From: Hormiphora californensis | Taxonomy: Eukaryota; Ctenophora; Tentaculata; Cydippida; Pleurobrachiidae | Direction: 5' to 3' | DNA length: 64,000 nt | Assembly (NCBI GenBank): GCA_020137815.1 | Contig: CM035352.1 | Coordinates: 6,161,525-6,225,524 of the forward strand | In this document: positions 49,801 to 61,216 of the stretch, piece after piece | Position numbering within the stretch: the stretch's first letter is position 1 | Layout: every line of letters starts with the position of its first letter | Program-made: the position numbers and the translations under genes | Notes under the pieces: generated by a model | Seen by the model: the letters and a program-made list of their open reading frames with translations, nothing else | Told to the model about the DNA's origin: nothing | Databases searched by the model: none

Positions 49801-51720
49801 GCCCTCTCTATCTGGTGAGGGGGCTGCAGTAGAGGGGCAGAGTTTGCCACCTACCCTAGTGATAATAGGGGATGCTCCTAGGCTCCCCTTTTTATCCGGG
49901 GTAGGGGCAGACTTTGCCCCTCAATTTCAGATGGAACAGCTTTCAAGACTTCTCAGCGGCCCTCTCTAGCTGGTGAGGGGGCTGCAGTAGAGGGGCAGAG
50001 TTTGCCACCTACCCTAGTGATAATAGGGGATGCTCCTAGGCTCCCCTTTTTATCCAGGGTAGGGGCAGACTTTGCCCCGCAATTTCAGATGGAACGGTTT
50101 CCAAGACTTCTCAGCGGCCCTCTCTATCTGGTGAGGGGGCTGCAGTAGAGGGGCAGAGTTTGCCACCTACCCTAGTGATAATAGGGGATGCTCCTAGGCT
50201 CCCCTTTTTATCCAGGGTAGGGGCAGACTTTGCCCCTCAATTTCAGATGGAACGGCTTCCAAGACTTCTCAGCGGCCCTCTCTATCTGGTGAGGGGGCTG
50301 CAGTAGAGGGGCAGAGTTTGCCACCTACCCTGGTGATAATAGGGGATGCTCCTAGGCTCCCCTTTTTATCCAGGGTAGGGGCAGACTTTGCCCCTCAATT
50401 TCAGATGGAACGGCTTCCAAGACTTCTCAGCGGCCCTCTCTATCTGGTGAGGGGGCTGCAGTAGAGGGGCAGAGTTTACCACCTACCCTAGTGATAATAG
50501 GGGATGCCCCTCGGCTCCCCTTTTTATCCGGGGTAGGGACAGACTTTGCCCCTCAATTTTAGATGGAACGGCTTTCAAGACTTCTCAGCGGCCCTCTCTA
50601 TCTGGTGAGCGGGCTGCAGTAGAGGGGCAGAGTTTGCCACCTACCCTAGTGATAATAGGGGATGCTCCTAGGCTCCCCTTTTTATCCGGGGTAGGGGCAG
50701 ACTTTGCCCCTCAATTTCAGATGGAACAGCTTTCAAGACTTCTCAGCGGCCCTCTCTAGCTGGTGAGGGGGCTGCAGTAGAGGGGCAGAGTTTGCCACCT
50801 ACCCTAGTGATAATAGGGGATGCTCCTAGGCTCCCCTTTTTATCCAGGGTAGGGGCAGACTTTGCCCCTCAATTTCAGATGGAACGGCTTCCAAGACTTC
50901 TCAGCGGCCCTCTCTATCTGGTGAGGGGGCTGCAGTAGAGGGGCAGAGTTTGCCACCTACCCTAGTGATAATAGGGGATGCTCCTAGGCTCCCCTTTTTA
51001 TCTGGGGTAGGGACAGACTTTGCCCCTCAATTTCAGATGGAACGGCTTCCAAGACTTCTCAGCGGCCCTCTCTAGCTGGTGAGGGGGCTGCAGTAGAGGG
51101 GCAGAGTTTGCCACCTACCCTAGTGATAATAGGGGATGCTCCTAGGCTCCCCTTTTTATCCAGGGTAGGGGCAGACTTTGCCCCTCAATTTCAGATGGAA
51201 CGGCTTCCAAGACTTCTCAGCGGCCCCCTCTATCTGGTGAGGGGGCTGCAGTAGAGGGGCAGAGTTTGGCACCTACCCTAATGATAATAGGGGATGCCCC
51301 TCGGCTCCCCTTTTTATCCAGGGTAGGGGCAGACTTTGCCCCTCAATTTCAGATGGAACGGCTTTCAAGAATTTTCAGCGGCCCCCTCTATCTGGTGAGG
51401 GGCTGCAGTAGAGGGGCAGAGTTTGCCACCTACCCTAGTGATAATAGGGGATGCCCCTCGGCTCCCCTTTTTATCCAGGGTAGGGGCAGACTTTGCCCCT
51501 TAATTTCAGATGGAACGGCTTTCAAGACTTCTCAGCGGCCCCCTCTAGCTGGTGAGGGGGCTGAAGTAGAGGGGTAGAGTTTGCCACCTACCCTAGTGAT
51601 AATAGGGGATGCTCCTAGGCTCCCCTTTTTATCCGGGGTAGGGGCAGACTTTGCCCCTCAATTTCAGATGGAACAGCTTTCAAGATTTCTTAGCGGCCCT
51701 CTCTATCTGGTGAGGGGGCC
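46650..51720. repeat. Satellite array of about 160-bp units
   Basis: About 30 tandem units of 158-160 bp. Each reads roughly ATGGAACGGCTTCCAAGACT, TCTCAGCGGCCCCCTCTATC, TGGTGAGGGGGCTGCAGTAG, then AGGGGCAGAGTTTGCCACCT and so on to CCCCTCAATTTCAG. Copies differ by scattered substitutions. One unit boundary is broken by the duplicated segment at 47209-47560, and the array decays after 51720. Long frames within it follow from the repeat. Confidence 0.95.
47209..47700. repeat. Duplicated segment, second copy
   Basis: Near-identical copy of 46314-46820, including the joined first satellite unit, so the duplication happened after the satellite had formed. Confidence 0.8.
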
Positions 51721-52330
51721 GCATGGCCATAGAGGGTCACAGCTGAAGACTTGAAATATAGAGTATGAAAGCTTCTGTCAATTTTTTGATTTATTACCAT
51801 GATATTGCTTCTTATCTCTGATGTCGTTTCTCTTGTTAAAGAGGGGCAGAGTTTGCCACCTACCCTCGTGATAAAAGGAGGATGGGCCTCCCCTTTTTAT
51901 CCAGGGTAGAGGCAAACTTTGCCCTCAGTTACCGTGCTGGCAAGCACTCTTTTTTTATTTTCATAAAACCGTGCTGGCAAGCACTCTTTTTTGTTTTTCA
52001 CAATGCAACACTGTGCTGGTAAGCACTCTTTTTATTTTTTAAAATTCTTTTTATTTTTGTCACTTTTTTTCCAATGGGGGGAGGCACGAGGAGCTCATTG
52101 CTTAGCATTGAGCTCCTCGTGCCAGCCTTGGCCACACAGTACTATCCAATGTAATAGTTATGTGTGGCCAAGGTCCCATTGCCGTGGACCCGATTGGCTG
52201 ATGGTCCAGTGAGTACGGTCAACTCACTCTAGACATAATCAAACACTAGCACACCCATAGTGTATAAGGGTTTTTTCATAAATTTACGTATGCCACACAC
52301 ATTAACATCACACATTTCAATTAATATGAT

Positions 52331-52623
52331 ACCTAAAACTTTTCGTTAATCGTATTTTTTTTCGATTTATCAAGAGTTTTAAGCATTTTTTCAGATTTTT
52401 TTTGTCGTATAGAAAAATATTCAAAACAGGGCGCTTTCCAGCGCCGCGACGCACTTTTAGCTGCTGAAAAAGTATAGCACGGCTGAAATCTTCACTGGAA
52501 TATACTCTTTCAGCATCCAAACAACTAATGAATTGCGGTGCTGGAAAGCGCCCTGTTTTGAATGTTTTTCTACACGACAAAAAAATTAAATCGGAAATAT
52601 ACGATTAACGAAAAGTTTTAGGT
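52331..52623. repeat. Foldback element
   Basis: ACCTAAAACTTTTCGTTAAT at the left pairs with ATTAACGAAAAGTTTTAGGT at the right. Inner parts pair too (CAAAACAGGGCGCTTTCCAG against CTGGAAAGCGCCCTGTTTTG). Confidence 0.85.
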
Positions 52624-52734
52624 ACATCTTGTCAACCTTTAAACGTAACATTTCATCATCAAATAAATAACATTAATTACCTTTCACCGTGCACCATAAG
52701 CCATCACGGATACCATTTCTGATAGACCCCCATC

Positions 52735-52905
52735 CTACTGCAGCACATCCACACAGGTGCAGGATAACGAGTCTGTACCCAGTGAAACTCTGCTGCAGCA
52801 CATCCACACAGGTGCAGGATAACGAGTCTGTACCCAGTGGAACTCTGCTGCAGCATATCCACACAGGTGCAGGATAACGAGTCTGTTGTACCCAGTGGAA
52901 CTCTG
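52735..52905. repeat. 60-bp repeat, three copies
   Basis: CTGCAGCACATCCACACAGG followed by TGCAGGATAACGAGTCTGTA and CCCAGTGGAACTCTG, three times. No gene assigned. Confidence 0.9.
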
Positions 52906-53667
52906 CCATTGCTAGAGAGTGAGAAAATGTGATAAGTTTCTAAAACATGTTCCAGCTTATATATTTACACGGATTACTACATTGGGAGCAATACATTACG
53001 AGACAGTGAAATTCAGATTCAGACTGTGAAACACTGATATTTTGCTTCTTTTTATGTTGGTTCTCTAATTGTGGTCGGCTATCGTGGTGGTGTCAAAAAC
53101 TAGACTTGTATTTATTGTGGTAAGTGTGGCACAGTGAAAGTAAGGCTACATGAACCTGGGTCGAAGTCTTGGGGCTGCGACTTGTGGTTTTGCGACCAAT
53201 CGCTTTTCTTTTCTCTGTCTCTGTCTTTCTTCCCAACTACCTACTTGTTGGACATATTTTTAGCCGCAATCTGTCAGATTATGTTTACTTAGTTGATCAC
53301 GTGGCTGGAAACAGTTTACAAACAACCATGTGACTCTAATAGAGCGGTGACTGGAAATGCCCCTGAACAAGGTCTTTTCCACACCCCCTAGGCTCCATAC
53401 AGTGGGGCAGTTCCCAGGAAACACTCGCCCAGGCGCGCACACAGAGCGGATAACCCTGTATTACTATACTGTCGTGTCGCGGGGGGACGTGGCAGGATTT
53501 TACTAATAACATTGCAGTGCGACCACGTGCTCTCTATCACACCGCACCACGCGGCGTGTTTACTTTACTCTTGCACTACTGTCATTGGACAAGCCACACA
53601 CAACACATATAATACGCTATTTCCGCCACCCTACTTTATGCTATACGCTTTTATTTTCCCAGAGACA

Positions 53668-54869
53668 ATGCGTTTTCTTGTGCTCCTCGCGGCCTCTTTG
53701 GCTCTTGTGAGCGGATGTGCCGACACAATCGATGACTGTGCCTACTACAAGGATGCAGGATACTGCACGGATTTCAAGGATCAACTCCTTGAAATGTGCC
53801 CCAAAACATGTGGTTTCTGCAGCGGTGGAGGAGGTGGCGGTGATAGTGGAAGCGGTGGTGATCCAGGCACCGCTACTGATCCCCGAGCAGGTGGGTACGG
53901 GCTGGTAGATCAGTGAATCTTAACAAGGAAATATTATCTGTCAGCTGTTTTCTCTATCCCCAATGTGACAATTGACTTGTTTGTAGCAAGGGAACCAGAG
54001 AGCCCAGAGCTCTGTCGAGATACCTGCTCCACCAAGGATTGTGAGTGGTACAAGAGCCAGGGACATTGCGAACAGTTCTCCGCCGTGATGGTCATGAACT
54101 GTGCTTCATCTTGTGGATGGTGCGGAGCTCCCTGTGAGTACTGAACTGCTATTTGCCTAAATTATTTCTCCCTTGCAAATCAAGGTTTTAACGTTCGATC
54201 GAGTAGTCATGAATAAATACATGAGTTTTTTTAACATCCCACTACCACGTGCAGTGTGTTCTCCTCCCGACTTTGAGAACGGATGGAGCGACTTTGAAAT
54301 GATGATGATTCCTAGCGGGGCTACCGTGAACGTCTACTGCTACGAAGGATTCACCAACTGGGGAGCTGACACCCTTACCTGCCAGAGTGGATCTCTCAGC
54401 GGAGAGCCCCGATGCGAGAAAGTTGACGAATGTAAGTTCTGATCAGTTTTCTCCCAAAAAAACACGTTTTAAGTCGAACACTGTCTGTACAGTGTACGTT
54501 TCAGCAAGCGAACAGGCAAGCTCCTACAAGACCGATTGCCAGAAGGCTGCTGAGGCCGCTCTGGAGCCCAGTTACAAGGATGGAAAATATGTTGTTCCCC
54601 AGGAATCCACCCATTATGTGCCCAAATGTGATTACTCAGGTAAGAATATTATAAAATGCCGTTGACATAGGTCTCAGGTTTAAAAAACTTCTGTAACTAC
54701 AGACTGGGTGAAGAGGGCCTGACAGTATATTTGAGTATTACCCCATATTGTTTAGGTGGTTTTGAGAACGTCCAGTATGATGCTGCTAAGGGCCAGACCT
54801 TCTGTGTTGACTACAGTGGTAATGAAGTAGAGGGAACTCGATACTCCGGCCGAATGGAGTATGTCGATT
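53668..54869 (+). CDS. Module 1: signal peptide, two ShKT, sushi, degenerate thyroglobulin-1
   Basis: Residues 1-16 are the signal peptide. ShKT 1 starts at Cys17 and ends PKTCGFC; a Gly/Ser-rich spacer follows. ShKT 2 (exon 53987-54133) runs from LCRDTC to ASSCGWC. The sushi domain (54255-54431) shows CSPPDFENG, VYCYEGF and LTCQSG. Exons 54493-54639 and 54756-54869 give a Ty1-like domain with TDCQK, VPKCDYSG, TFCVDYSGNEVEGTRY and YVDC. It keeps the GxExxGTR signature but lacks the first Cys of the usual CWCV, so a disulfide is probably missing. Confidence 0.85.
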
Positions 54870-57800
54870 GTAAGTTTAGTGATTTATTAGCAGCACTTTG
54901 ACAGAGGCATAGGACTAAAAAGAGAATACTTTTGCTCATAGCGGTTCGGACTCGTGGGTATATATAAAACTATCTTTATTCCCCAGGCACCATGAACTCT
55001 GCCACAGAGTACTACAAGAGGTTGGCTGAGGAGGCTGCTTATGCTGCAGCCCAGGCTAACACCAACACATACAGTGAGGACACCTACGACTACAACAGTG
55101 GTGGCGATACTTCTTACGACACCTATGACTACGGTGCCGATACCTACGACTACGGTGCCGATACCTACGACTACAACAGTGGTGGCGATACTTCTTATGA
55201 CACCTATGACTACGGTGCCGATACCTACGACTACAACAGTGGTGGCGATACTTCTTACGACACCTATGATTATGGTGCCGATACCTACGACTACAACAGT
55301 GGTGGCGATACTTCTTACGACACCTACGACTACGGTGCCGATACCTACGACTACAACAGTGGTGGCGATACTTCTTATGACACCTATGACTACGGTGCCG
55401 ATACCTATGATTATGGCGGTGACAGTTCCTCAAACACCGACGACTACTACGGTGGTGATGACTCCTACTACTACGAAGGCGGTGATAGTTCTGCGGGAGG
55501 TGATGACTCTTACTACGGTGGAGATGACTCTTACTACGGTGGAGATGACTCTTACTACGGTGGAGACGACTCTTACTACGGTGGAGACGAATCCTTCTCT
55601 GGCGACTACTACTATGAGGGAGACAGCGCTTATGGCGGTGACTCCTACGAGGCCTCCTACGAGGCCTCCTACGAGAGCAGTGGTGACAGTGGTTATGGAG
55701 GTGATACCTACTATTATGAGGGTGATGCCAGCTATGGTGGTGACTCCTCAAGTGGTGATGAATACTACTACGAGGCACGGTACTACAGCGATGAGGGAGA
55801 TGCCACTGAGGTAACTTTCTATCCGTACTTCGTTCAAACCTAATCAAAATACAAGTTTCTATCGTAGTTTATGTTTCCTCTAAATCACTCCCATTTCTAC
55901 AGGAGGGTGATGCCATTGCCGAAGGAGCCGTTGTTGCATCTATTGAGGATGTGATCGTTGAGAAGGTCGCTGAGCCTGATGCTTACGCCGAGGTAGATGC
56001 TCAGATGGGAGAGGCCAGGCGAGGAAGAAGGAGGATGAGGGGAATGAAGACCAAGAGGGATGCTGGTAAGTTAATACAAGTAACTGATCTGTTGTTATCA
56101 TGTGTGTTCATCATGCCAGCCACGTTTTATTCTGAACTTAACTAACACCTCTTTTCCTTTTTAGAAGCCGCTGACCAATGTAAGTACTAAGAATTCGTGT
56201 CGATTAATTCCGTGGTGTTGTCAATATATCCATTTTCATGTTTCATTTTGTGTCGTCTGAAGCATCGGGAACTGGCCCCTCCTTTTGAATAGTTGTATCT
56301 AAAATCTAGAGCAGTAGATCATGTTTGTAATGCACGGATCAAAAGCCTCATTTTAACACCTTTCCAATTTTTCAGAAAAGGAGGGGTCAGCCCAACACAG
56401 CCAAGATATAATAGAGCATTCGACACCTCCTTTTTACCACGTCGAACCACCCATTGAGAAAAGCTGTGTCGCCATTTCAAAATGACTCTTTTTCTATGTT
56501 TTCCCGAGTTCCGATTTTATGTAAAAATGTAAATAAATCCCTCTTTATATCCTTGTTTTAACAGCAAAACGTGAGAATTGTTTTTATTATGATTTCTTTG
56601 TGTTTGAAATTTAACAACAATAACTTGAATTACCACTGTATTTTTCGCAGTGAGGCCAAAATCTCGAGCGAAAAGGGATGCCCGTGCTGTTTCGAGACAA
56701 CGAGACATTAAAAATCGGCCTGTATCAATTGTCGACAGAAATAGTAAGGATTCAATACGGAATTAATAGTAGAGTCAAACCTCGATTTACTAGACGGATA
56801 CATATGTTTATATTATCTCTGCCTGTGTGCACTTCGATTAACTGTAAAACCCTTCCCCGAAGAGAAGATAAATCGAGATTCGACTATATATGATTCACCC
56901 CGATATACCGAGCACCACTAATTATCAGGCAAAATCATTTTCCCCTGGTAAATCTTGGTTTGACTGTATACAACCTTCTATTATATCTAGATCTTGAAAA
57001 AGATAATTTGTCGTAAAATTTCAGGGGAATTCAAAACACTTCGCATTGGGGTGCGAAACGAGGAAAGACTAAAAGCAGGTAAGCTTCCCTCCTATGAAAT
57101 GCGTATTGTCGTCCGACGTCTACCATGAAACTTTAAAGGCCGCCATTTGTAAAATTTTTGACAATACTGACTATATATATATTGTTCAGTGAGTGAAGGG
57201 CTGTGTATGGACAGAGTAAGGCCAGATCTATGCCGTGTCTACCAAAAACGAATTTGGTGCAGCACCGAACCACGTTACATGCAATTCTATTGCGCTGAGA
57301 CGTGTGGTATGTGCCGCAAACTCGGTCTAGGTAAGTAACACGTGACAGGTTTTATAACGCAATTAGCCCCTGATTTGAACAGAATTCTATTCCCCGTGGT
57401 ACAGTGACCTATGCGAGACTGCAAGAGAGAAAGCGGGTGGAGGCGGAGAGAAAAAGGGTGGAGGAAGAGAGAATGAGGGTAGACAGGGAGAGGGGTAGAG
57501 GTGGTAGTCAGAGAGCAGAGGCAGAAAGGCGGCGACAAGAAGCACAGAGAAGAGAAATGGAGGCGAGAAGAAGGAAGCAAGAAGAAGAAGAAAGGAAGGC
57601 TGAATTAGAGAAGGAGAAACAGAGAAAAGAAGAGGAAGACGCATTGAGGGAGATGCTAGAAAGGGAGAAAGAGATGTTAAGCTGCTCTACTGAGATAGAG
57701 GAGGAGGACTGTGCTTCTGATATTGAGGTAAACCTACCTTGAGTCTCCACATGTATCAGTTTGAACAATTATAGTCAACACACTTGGTAATGGAGAGACA

Positions 57801-60800
57801 CCACACCCTCTTGAATTACTATCCCATCCCAGGTAAAGGAAATAGTACAGACAGCTGCTGAGGCAGAGAGTGACTCGTTTGTTTATACAGGGGTGTTACC
57901 CGCTGAGATTCAAGAAATATGGGACACCTATAATCCTGATCTTGATGCGGAGTGCAGTGACCACCAATACCAACAGACATGTGACACTCACGTGGCTAAC
58001 GGCCAATGTCAAAACAAGCCATTTTATATGCTGCAAAACTGCAGGAAAACTTGCGAAATGTGCTCTCCATTCAGTAAGTAACGTGAAAAATTAGTTCCAT
58101 CATTGATCACATTCAAGCGAGAGGCTGAAAGATCAAGGTCTGTCATTGTCCAAGGTTTTCGTGTCCTTGTTGACTCGTTTGTACTTCATGTTTCATCCTT
58201 TTCTCTGTCCAGTGTGCCAGGTGCCGAGTGATATTGACAACGGGTACACAGATCCTGGGATGCCCGTTCCGCCCGGGTTTAAAATCTTCATCTCCTGCGA
58301 GGACGGGTACTATCTACTAGGCCGGGGAACTCTAACATGTCAGAAAGACGGGTATTACTCGCCTGGCGGGGAATGTGTCAAAATGACGGACAGCCTCTGT
58401 AAGTGAATTATCTACCTTTCGCAGCTTTTAAGATACACTGTGCACTTAGGCCTGACTAGTCCTGGCTTATTACATCACATCACCTTTATTTCAGTGTATC
58501 GCATGACGCAGTGTCAACGTGAGAAATACCGCAAGTCCCAGCCGATACACCTCCCCGAGGTTGGGTGGATAATTCCTGAGTATGAGCTGGTTCCGGAGTG
58601 TGACACTAGGGGAGAATACCTTCCAATGCAGTGCAATAGGTAAACTAGGGTTGTAACAAATAGTATTAATATGATTGGTTCCGGGCTCGTGTAACTATTT
58701 TGCAGTTCTGATAAAGATTGTAATTTCAGGTGTTGTTGTTTCTGTGTCAATCTAAATGGGAAAGAGATAGAGGGAACACGATTTACACATGCTTCTGGGG
58801 AGCGCCCTGATTGCTGTTAGTAACAACAAGCACGCTATATTGACATTCTACTTTTTCCACTTTAGCTTTAACCGTATTGGGACCGTAAAACATTTCAGCA
58901 CCGTACGAGTATGAAAAACGGCCAGCAGACAAGTACTTCCCTGAGGAACGGAGCAAGGGTCGACTTTATGGGAGGTCTGATGGTGATGATGACATCTTTG
59001 ATAACTACAGCCGAATTAAAGCCACCAAAAGGACAAAACGAGCAACAACAGACTTTGAACTTGGTAAGGTTGTCTTGGCAATTGGTGACGCAATCACCCC
59101 TACACTGTAGCTGCGCACACCAATCTTGGCAAGTATTTCACAAGTTTCGATACAAAACTTCCTGTTTATTGTATATTACCCCTTATATCCCCAGAATTTC
59201 CGAACATGGAGGAAAGCCTATTTGGACAACTTTTTGAAATGGACTTCTTTCGATGTACGGACACGAATGTGTTTTGCAGGGCATTTGCACGTCAGGGAAA
59301 ATGCCTCAGTGAGGCTCCCTTTATGGCTGAATTTTGTCCTAAGTGAGTAAAAAACATGTACAATACTGTCCGCTCAAAACCTGTAGGCTGTATTGTGTCC
59401 GCTCAGAAGTATTTCTCTGTTTCCGTAACACTTTATCCTTGTAGGACATGTGGAACCTGTCCTCTCTTGTCTACCACATCTAACTGCACAGACCGAAGGG
59501 AGGGATGTAATAGGTACCTTGCCGCGGGGTACTGCTCCTTCTTCAAAAACTTCATGATCGACAACTGTGCAAAAACGTGCGGATATTGTGGTTCTGCAAC
59601 TGGTAGGTGCAGACAGTTTACATCTATTTGTATACCGGGGGAAGGGGCCCAGGGCCGATATTTCGCAACATATCGGCCCTGGGGGGAGGGGTGGGTGGCA
59701 TTTCAACATACAAGTTGGTGTAATTTGTAATCTCTATTCCATCAGGGTGTGAGCTGCCTGACATTGATAATGGTACATTCTACCCGGATGAGAAGACTGT
59801 GGTACCCGGTACCCTGCTGGAAGTATCATGTGATCCTGGGTTTGAGAGAAGTGGGGCTGGAGTAGTAAGATGCAGAAGGGATGGGACCCTCTCCCGATCA
59901 CCAGCCCAGTGTGTCCAAGCACGTAATGGGACTGCTTGTGAAATTCTTAGGGATAGGGTATCTGATAGGGTGTTCAATACCCAATATGATGGTTTCACAC
60001 TGGGATACGATGCGTGGATGCCACGGTGCAACGAGAAGGGACAGTTTCATGAGGTATGGCTCAATTACAACGAAATAATACAGCTGTATTTAGAACGCAA
60101 CACACGTTTCATGGAATCCCTGACGGGAAACCAATCATCAGGGTCAATTACTGAATTACTGGAATTAGTGATTATGGCTCAATTAGTGATTATGACCCAA
60201 AGAACTAACAGATCTATCATGAGGGATGTATAACACCTGATCGAGTAAGGAGCCAACTCTAACACCCCCTCCATTTTAGATGCAATGCCATAACACGGTG
60301 TGCTGGTGTGTAGATATAGTGAGTGGGGAGGAGGTACCCAAGACCCGGGGCCATTACACAGCACCCCGTCCCTGTACCCTGACCCCTCAGGTTCACCACC
60401 GGCACAGAGTATCTAGGAGAGATGCAGGTATGCAGGATATATAGTAGTCTAGCTCTCATTATAAACCACTGATTTGATCAGAATCTCTCATGAACCCTGA
60501 TTAACAATTATACCAAGTAAAATATCGCCTCAGTTAAGAATTGTGGGGACCAGGAGGGTTGCTACGAGGCTCTGAAAGAGGACCCTGAATTCTGTATCAA
60601 ATATCCGGCAGATGCGATCTACAATTGTCCGGCATCCTGTGGGATCTGCAACTCTGTACAATGTACGTTTAACTTGTTGATATACTTTACATTATAATAT
60701 GTTCTAACCCTCCCTTTACATTTGTGCACACGAAACAGGGTCTAGCTAGGCAACGTTTAACCTGACCTGTTCAGAAGGTTTAACAACATTGCACAATTGT

Positions 60801-60984
60801 TTCTTATCTGTTATTTACAGGGTGTCCGGTAGTGGTGACCCAGGGAGCAGTGTACACAGTACCATACCACGCAGTCCTACCGGGCAACACTGTATCTGTG
60901 TACTGTGGGGATGGAGCATTGAGACAGATACTCACTTGTACAGAACAGGGGGTATACGATGAACAACCAGTTATAAACTGCTAG
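53668..60984 (+). CDS. Secreted ShKT-sushi-thyroglobulin-1 modular precursor, 23 exons
   Basis: Exons: 53668-53890, 53987-54133, 54255-54431, 54493-54639, 54756-54869, 54987-55810, 55903-56065, 56165-56179, 56651-56743, 57025-57078, 57190-57330, 57405-57727, 57833-58073, 58213-58398, 58495-58639, 58730-58815, 58899-59063, 59195-59342, 59445-59602, 59746-60053, 60280-60427, 60534-60662, 60821-60984. They sum to 4299 nt (1432 aa plus TAG) with phases matching throughout. MRFLVLLAASLALVSG is a clear signal peptide. Three ShKT-ShKT-sushi-Ty1 modules follow, each with a dibasic linker after it, then ShKT-sushi at the C-terminus. No transmembrane segment, so secreted. A TATA-like stretch (ATATAATAC) lies about 60 nt before the ATG. 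ShKT domains occur in metalloproteases, matrix proteins and peptide effectors; nothing here shows toxicity, and an extracellular-matrix or mucus role is my guess. Confidence 0.9.
54987..55810 (+). CDS. Tyr/Asp/Gly-rich tandem repeat exon
   Basis: One 824-nt exon encoding about residues 270-544. After a short helical lead (YYKRLAEEAAYAAAQAN) comes a 20-residue repeat (TYDYNSGGDTSYDTYDYGAD; 60 bp in DNA) in about five copies, then shorter YYGGDDS-type repeats, then SYEASYE units. The segment is strongly acidic, Tyr-rich and free of Cys, so probably disordered. Known acidic Tyr-rich secreted proteins use such Tyr for sulfation, oxidation to DOPA or dityrosine cross-links, or metal binding; which applies here cannot be read from sequence. 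Synonymous differences between units show the repeats are held at protein level. Confidence 0.9.
55903..57078 (+). CDS. Basic linker exons with convertase-like sites, including a 15-nt microexon
   Basis: Exons 55903-56065, 56165-56179, 56651-56743 and 57025-57078 (about residues 545-652). An acidic/Ala-rich stretch is followed by ARRGRRRMRGMKTKRDA, then the microexon EAADQ, then LRPKSRAKRDARAVSRQR and EFKTLRIGVRNEERLKA. KTKRD and SRAKRD resemble furin-type cleavage sites. The microexon is included because TTTTAG and GTAAG flank it exactly and because it keeps phase between its neighbours. Confidence 0.75.
56772..56966. mobile_element. Short pogo/Tigger-like remnant
   Basis: GAGTCAAACCTCGATTTACT at the left and TAAATCTTGGTTTGACTG at the right form an inverted pair, with TA at both flanks. 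Resembles the termini of the 14730-15248 element. It lies in the intron between exons 56651-56743 and 57025-57078. Confidence 0.6.
57190..58815 (+). CDS. Module 2: ShKT, charged coiled coil, ShKT, sushi, thyroglobulin-1
   Basis: ShKT 3 (57190-57330) runs LCMDRVRPDLC to AETCGMC. Exon 57405-57727 is a 107-residue run of Arg, Glu and Lys (QERKRVEAERKRVEEER), a probable single alpha helix or coiled coil, rare inside a secreted Cys-rich protein. ShKT 4 (57833-58073) runs ECSDHQYQQTC to RKTCEMC. The sushi (58213-58398) shows CQVPSDIDNG, ISCEDGYY and LTCQKDG. Exons 58495-58639 and 58730-58815 give Ty1 (MTQCQ, VPECDTRGEY, MQCNRCCCFCVN, GKEIEGTRF, ERPDC); CCFC stands where CWC is normal. Confidence 0.85.
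58899..60984 (+). CDS. Linker, module 3 and C-terminal ShKT-sushi pair
   Basis: Linker exon 58899-59063 ends KATKRTKRATTDFEL, a dibasic site. ShKT 5 spans 59195-59342 and 59445 on (FRCTDTNVFC, FCPKTCGTC); ShKT 6 follows (NCTDRREGC, NCAKTCGYC). Exon 59746-60053 holds a sushi (CELPDIDNGTF, VSCDPGFE) and the start of a full six-Cys Ty1, completed in 60280-60427 (MQCHNTVCWCVD, RPC), then VHHRHRVSRRDAG. Exon 60534-60662 is ShKT 7 (NCGDQEGC, PASCGIC), and 60821-60984 is a final sushi (CPVVVTQGAVY, VYCGDG, LTCTEQG) ending INC-TAG. Confidence 0.87.
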
Positions 60985-61210
60985 AACAGTTAAACATATA
61001 TTTAGATTTAGTAGGACAAGCACAGTGTGCCTTGTATGTTTAGTAATATTGTATTTATTTTTTGATTCGATGTTTGATTATCATAATTGCGAGAGATAGA
61101 ATCTCATGTTTGTGAAAAGAGATAGAACGATATTAACTGATTATCTTGGTTGTTCACTTCTTTATTCTAACCATGAAACTTTGTAACTAGAAACTAAGCG
61201 ATAGCCCCAA

Positions 61211-61216
61211 AATAAA
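61211..61216 (+). promoter_or_regulatory. Possible polyadenylation signal for the ShKT gene
   Basis: AATAAA lies 227 nt beyond the TAG at 60982-60984. The sequence between is AT-rich and has no earlier canonical signal that I see. Placement is plausible, not proven. Confidence 0.35.

Larger units (their letters stand above)
51760..53667. other. Region between satellite and ShKT gene
   Basis: Holds three copies of GTGCTGGCAAGCACTCTTTTT near 51940-52035, a dispersed repeat at 52085-52235 shared with 41090-41180, a foldback at 52331-52623 and a 60-bp triple repeat at 52735-52900. The promoter of the ShKT gene should lie in the last few hundred bases. No coding exon supported. Confidence 0.55.

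Noticed and set aside
46631-51577. Many 60-100-codon frames in the satellite
   Set aside because: Repeat-derived; they break at random between units.
55041-55847. Overlapping 257-codon frame and an antisense 263-codon frame
   Set aside because: Shadows of the Tyr-rich repeat exon; 60-bp repeats keep all frames open, and only the main frame joins the flanking exons in phase.
53708-60662. Reading the ShKT domains as a venom toxin gene
   Set aside because: ShKT domains here sit in a large multidomain secreted protein with sushi and thyroglobulin-1 modules; nothing indicates a toxin.
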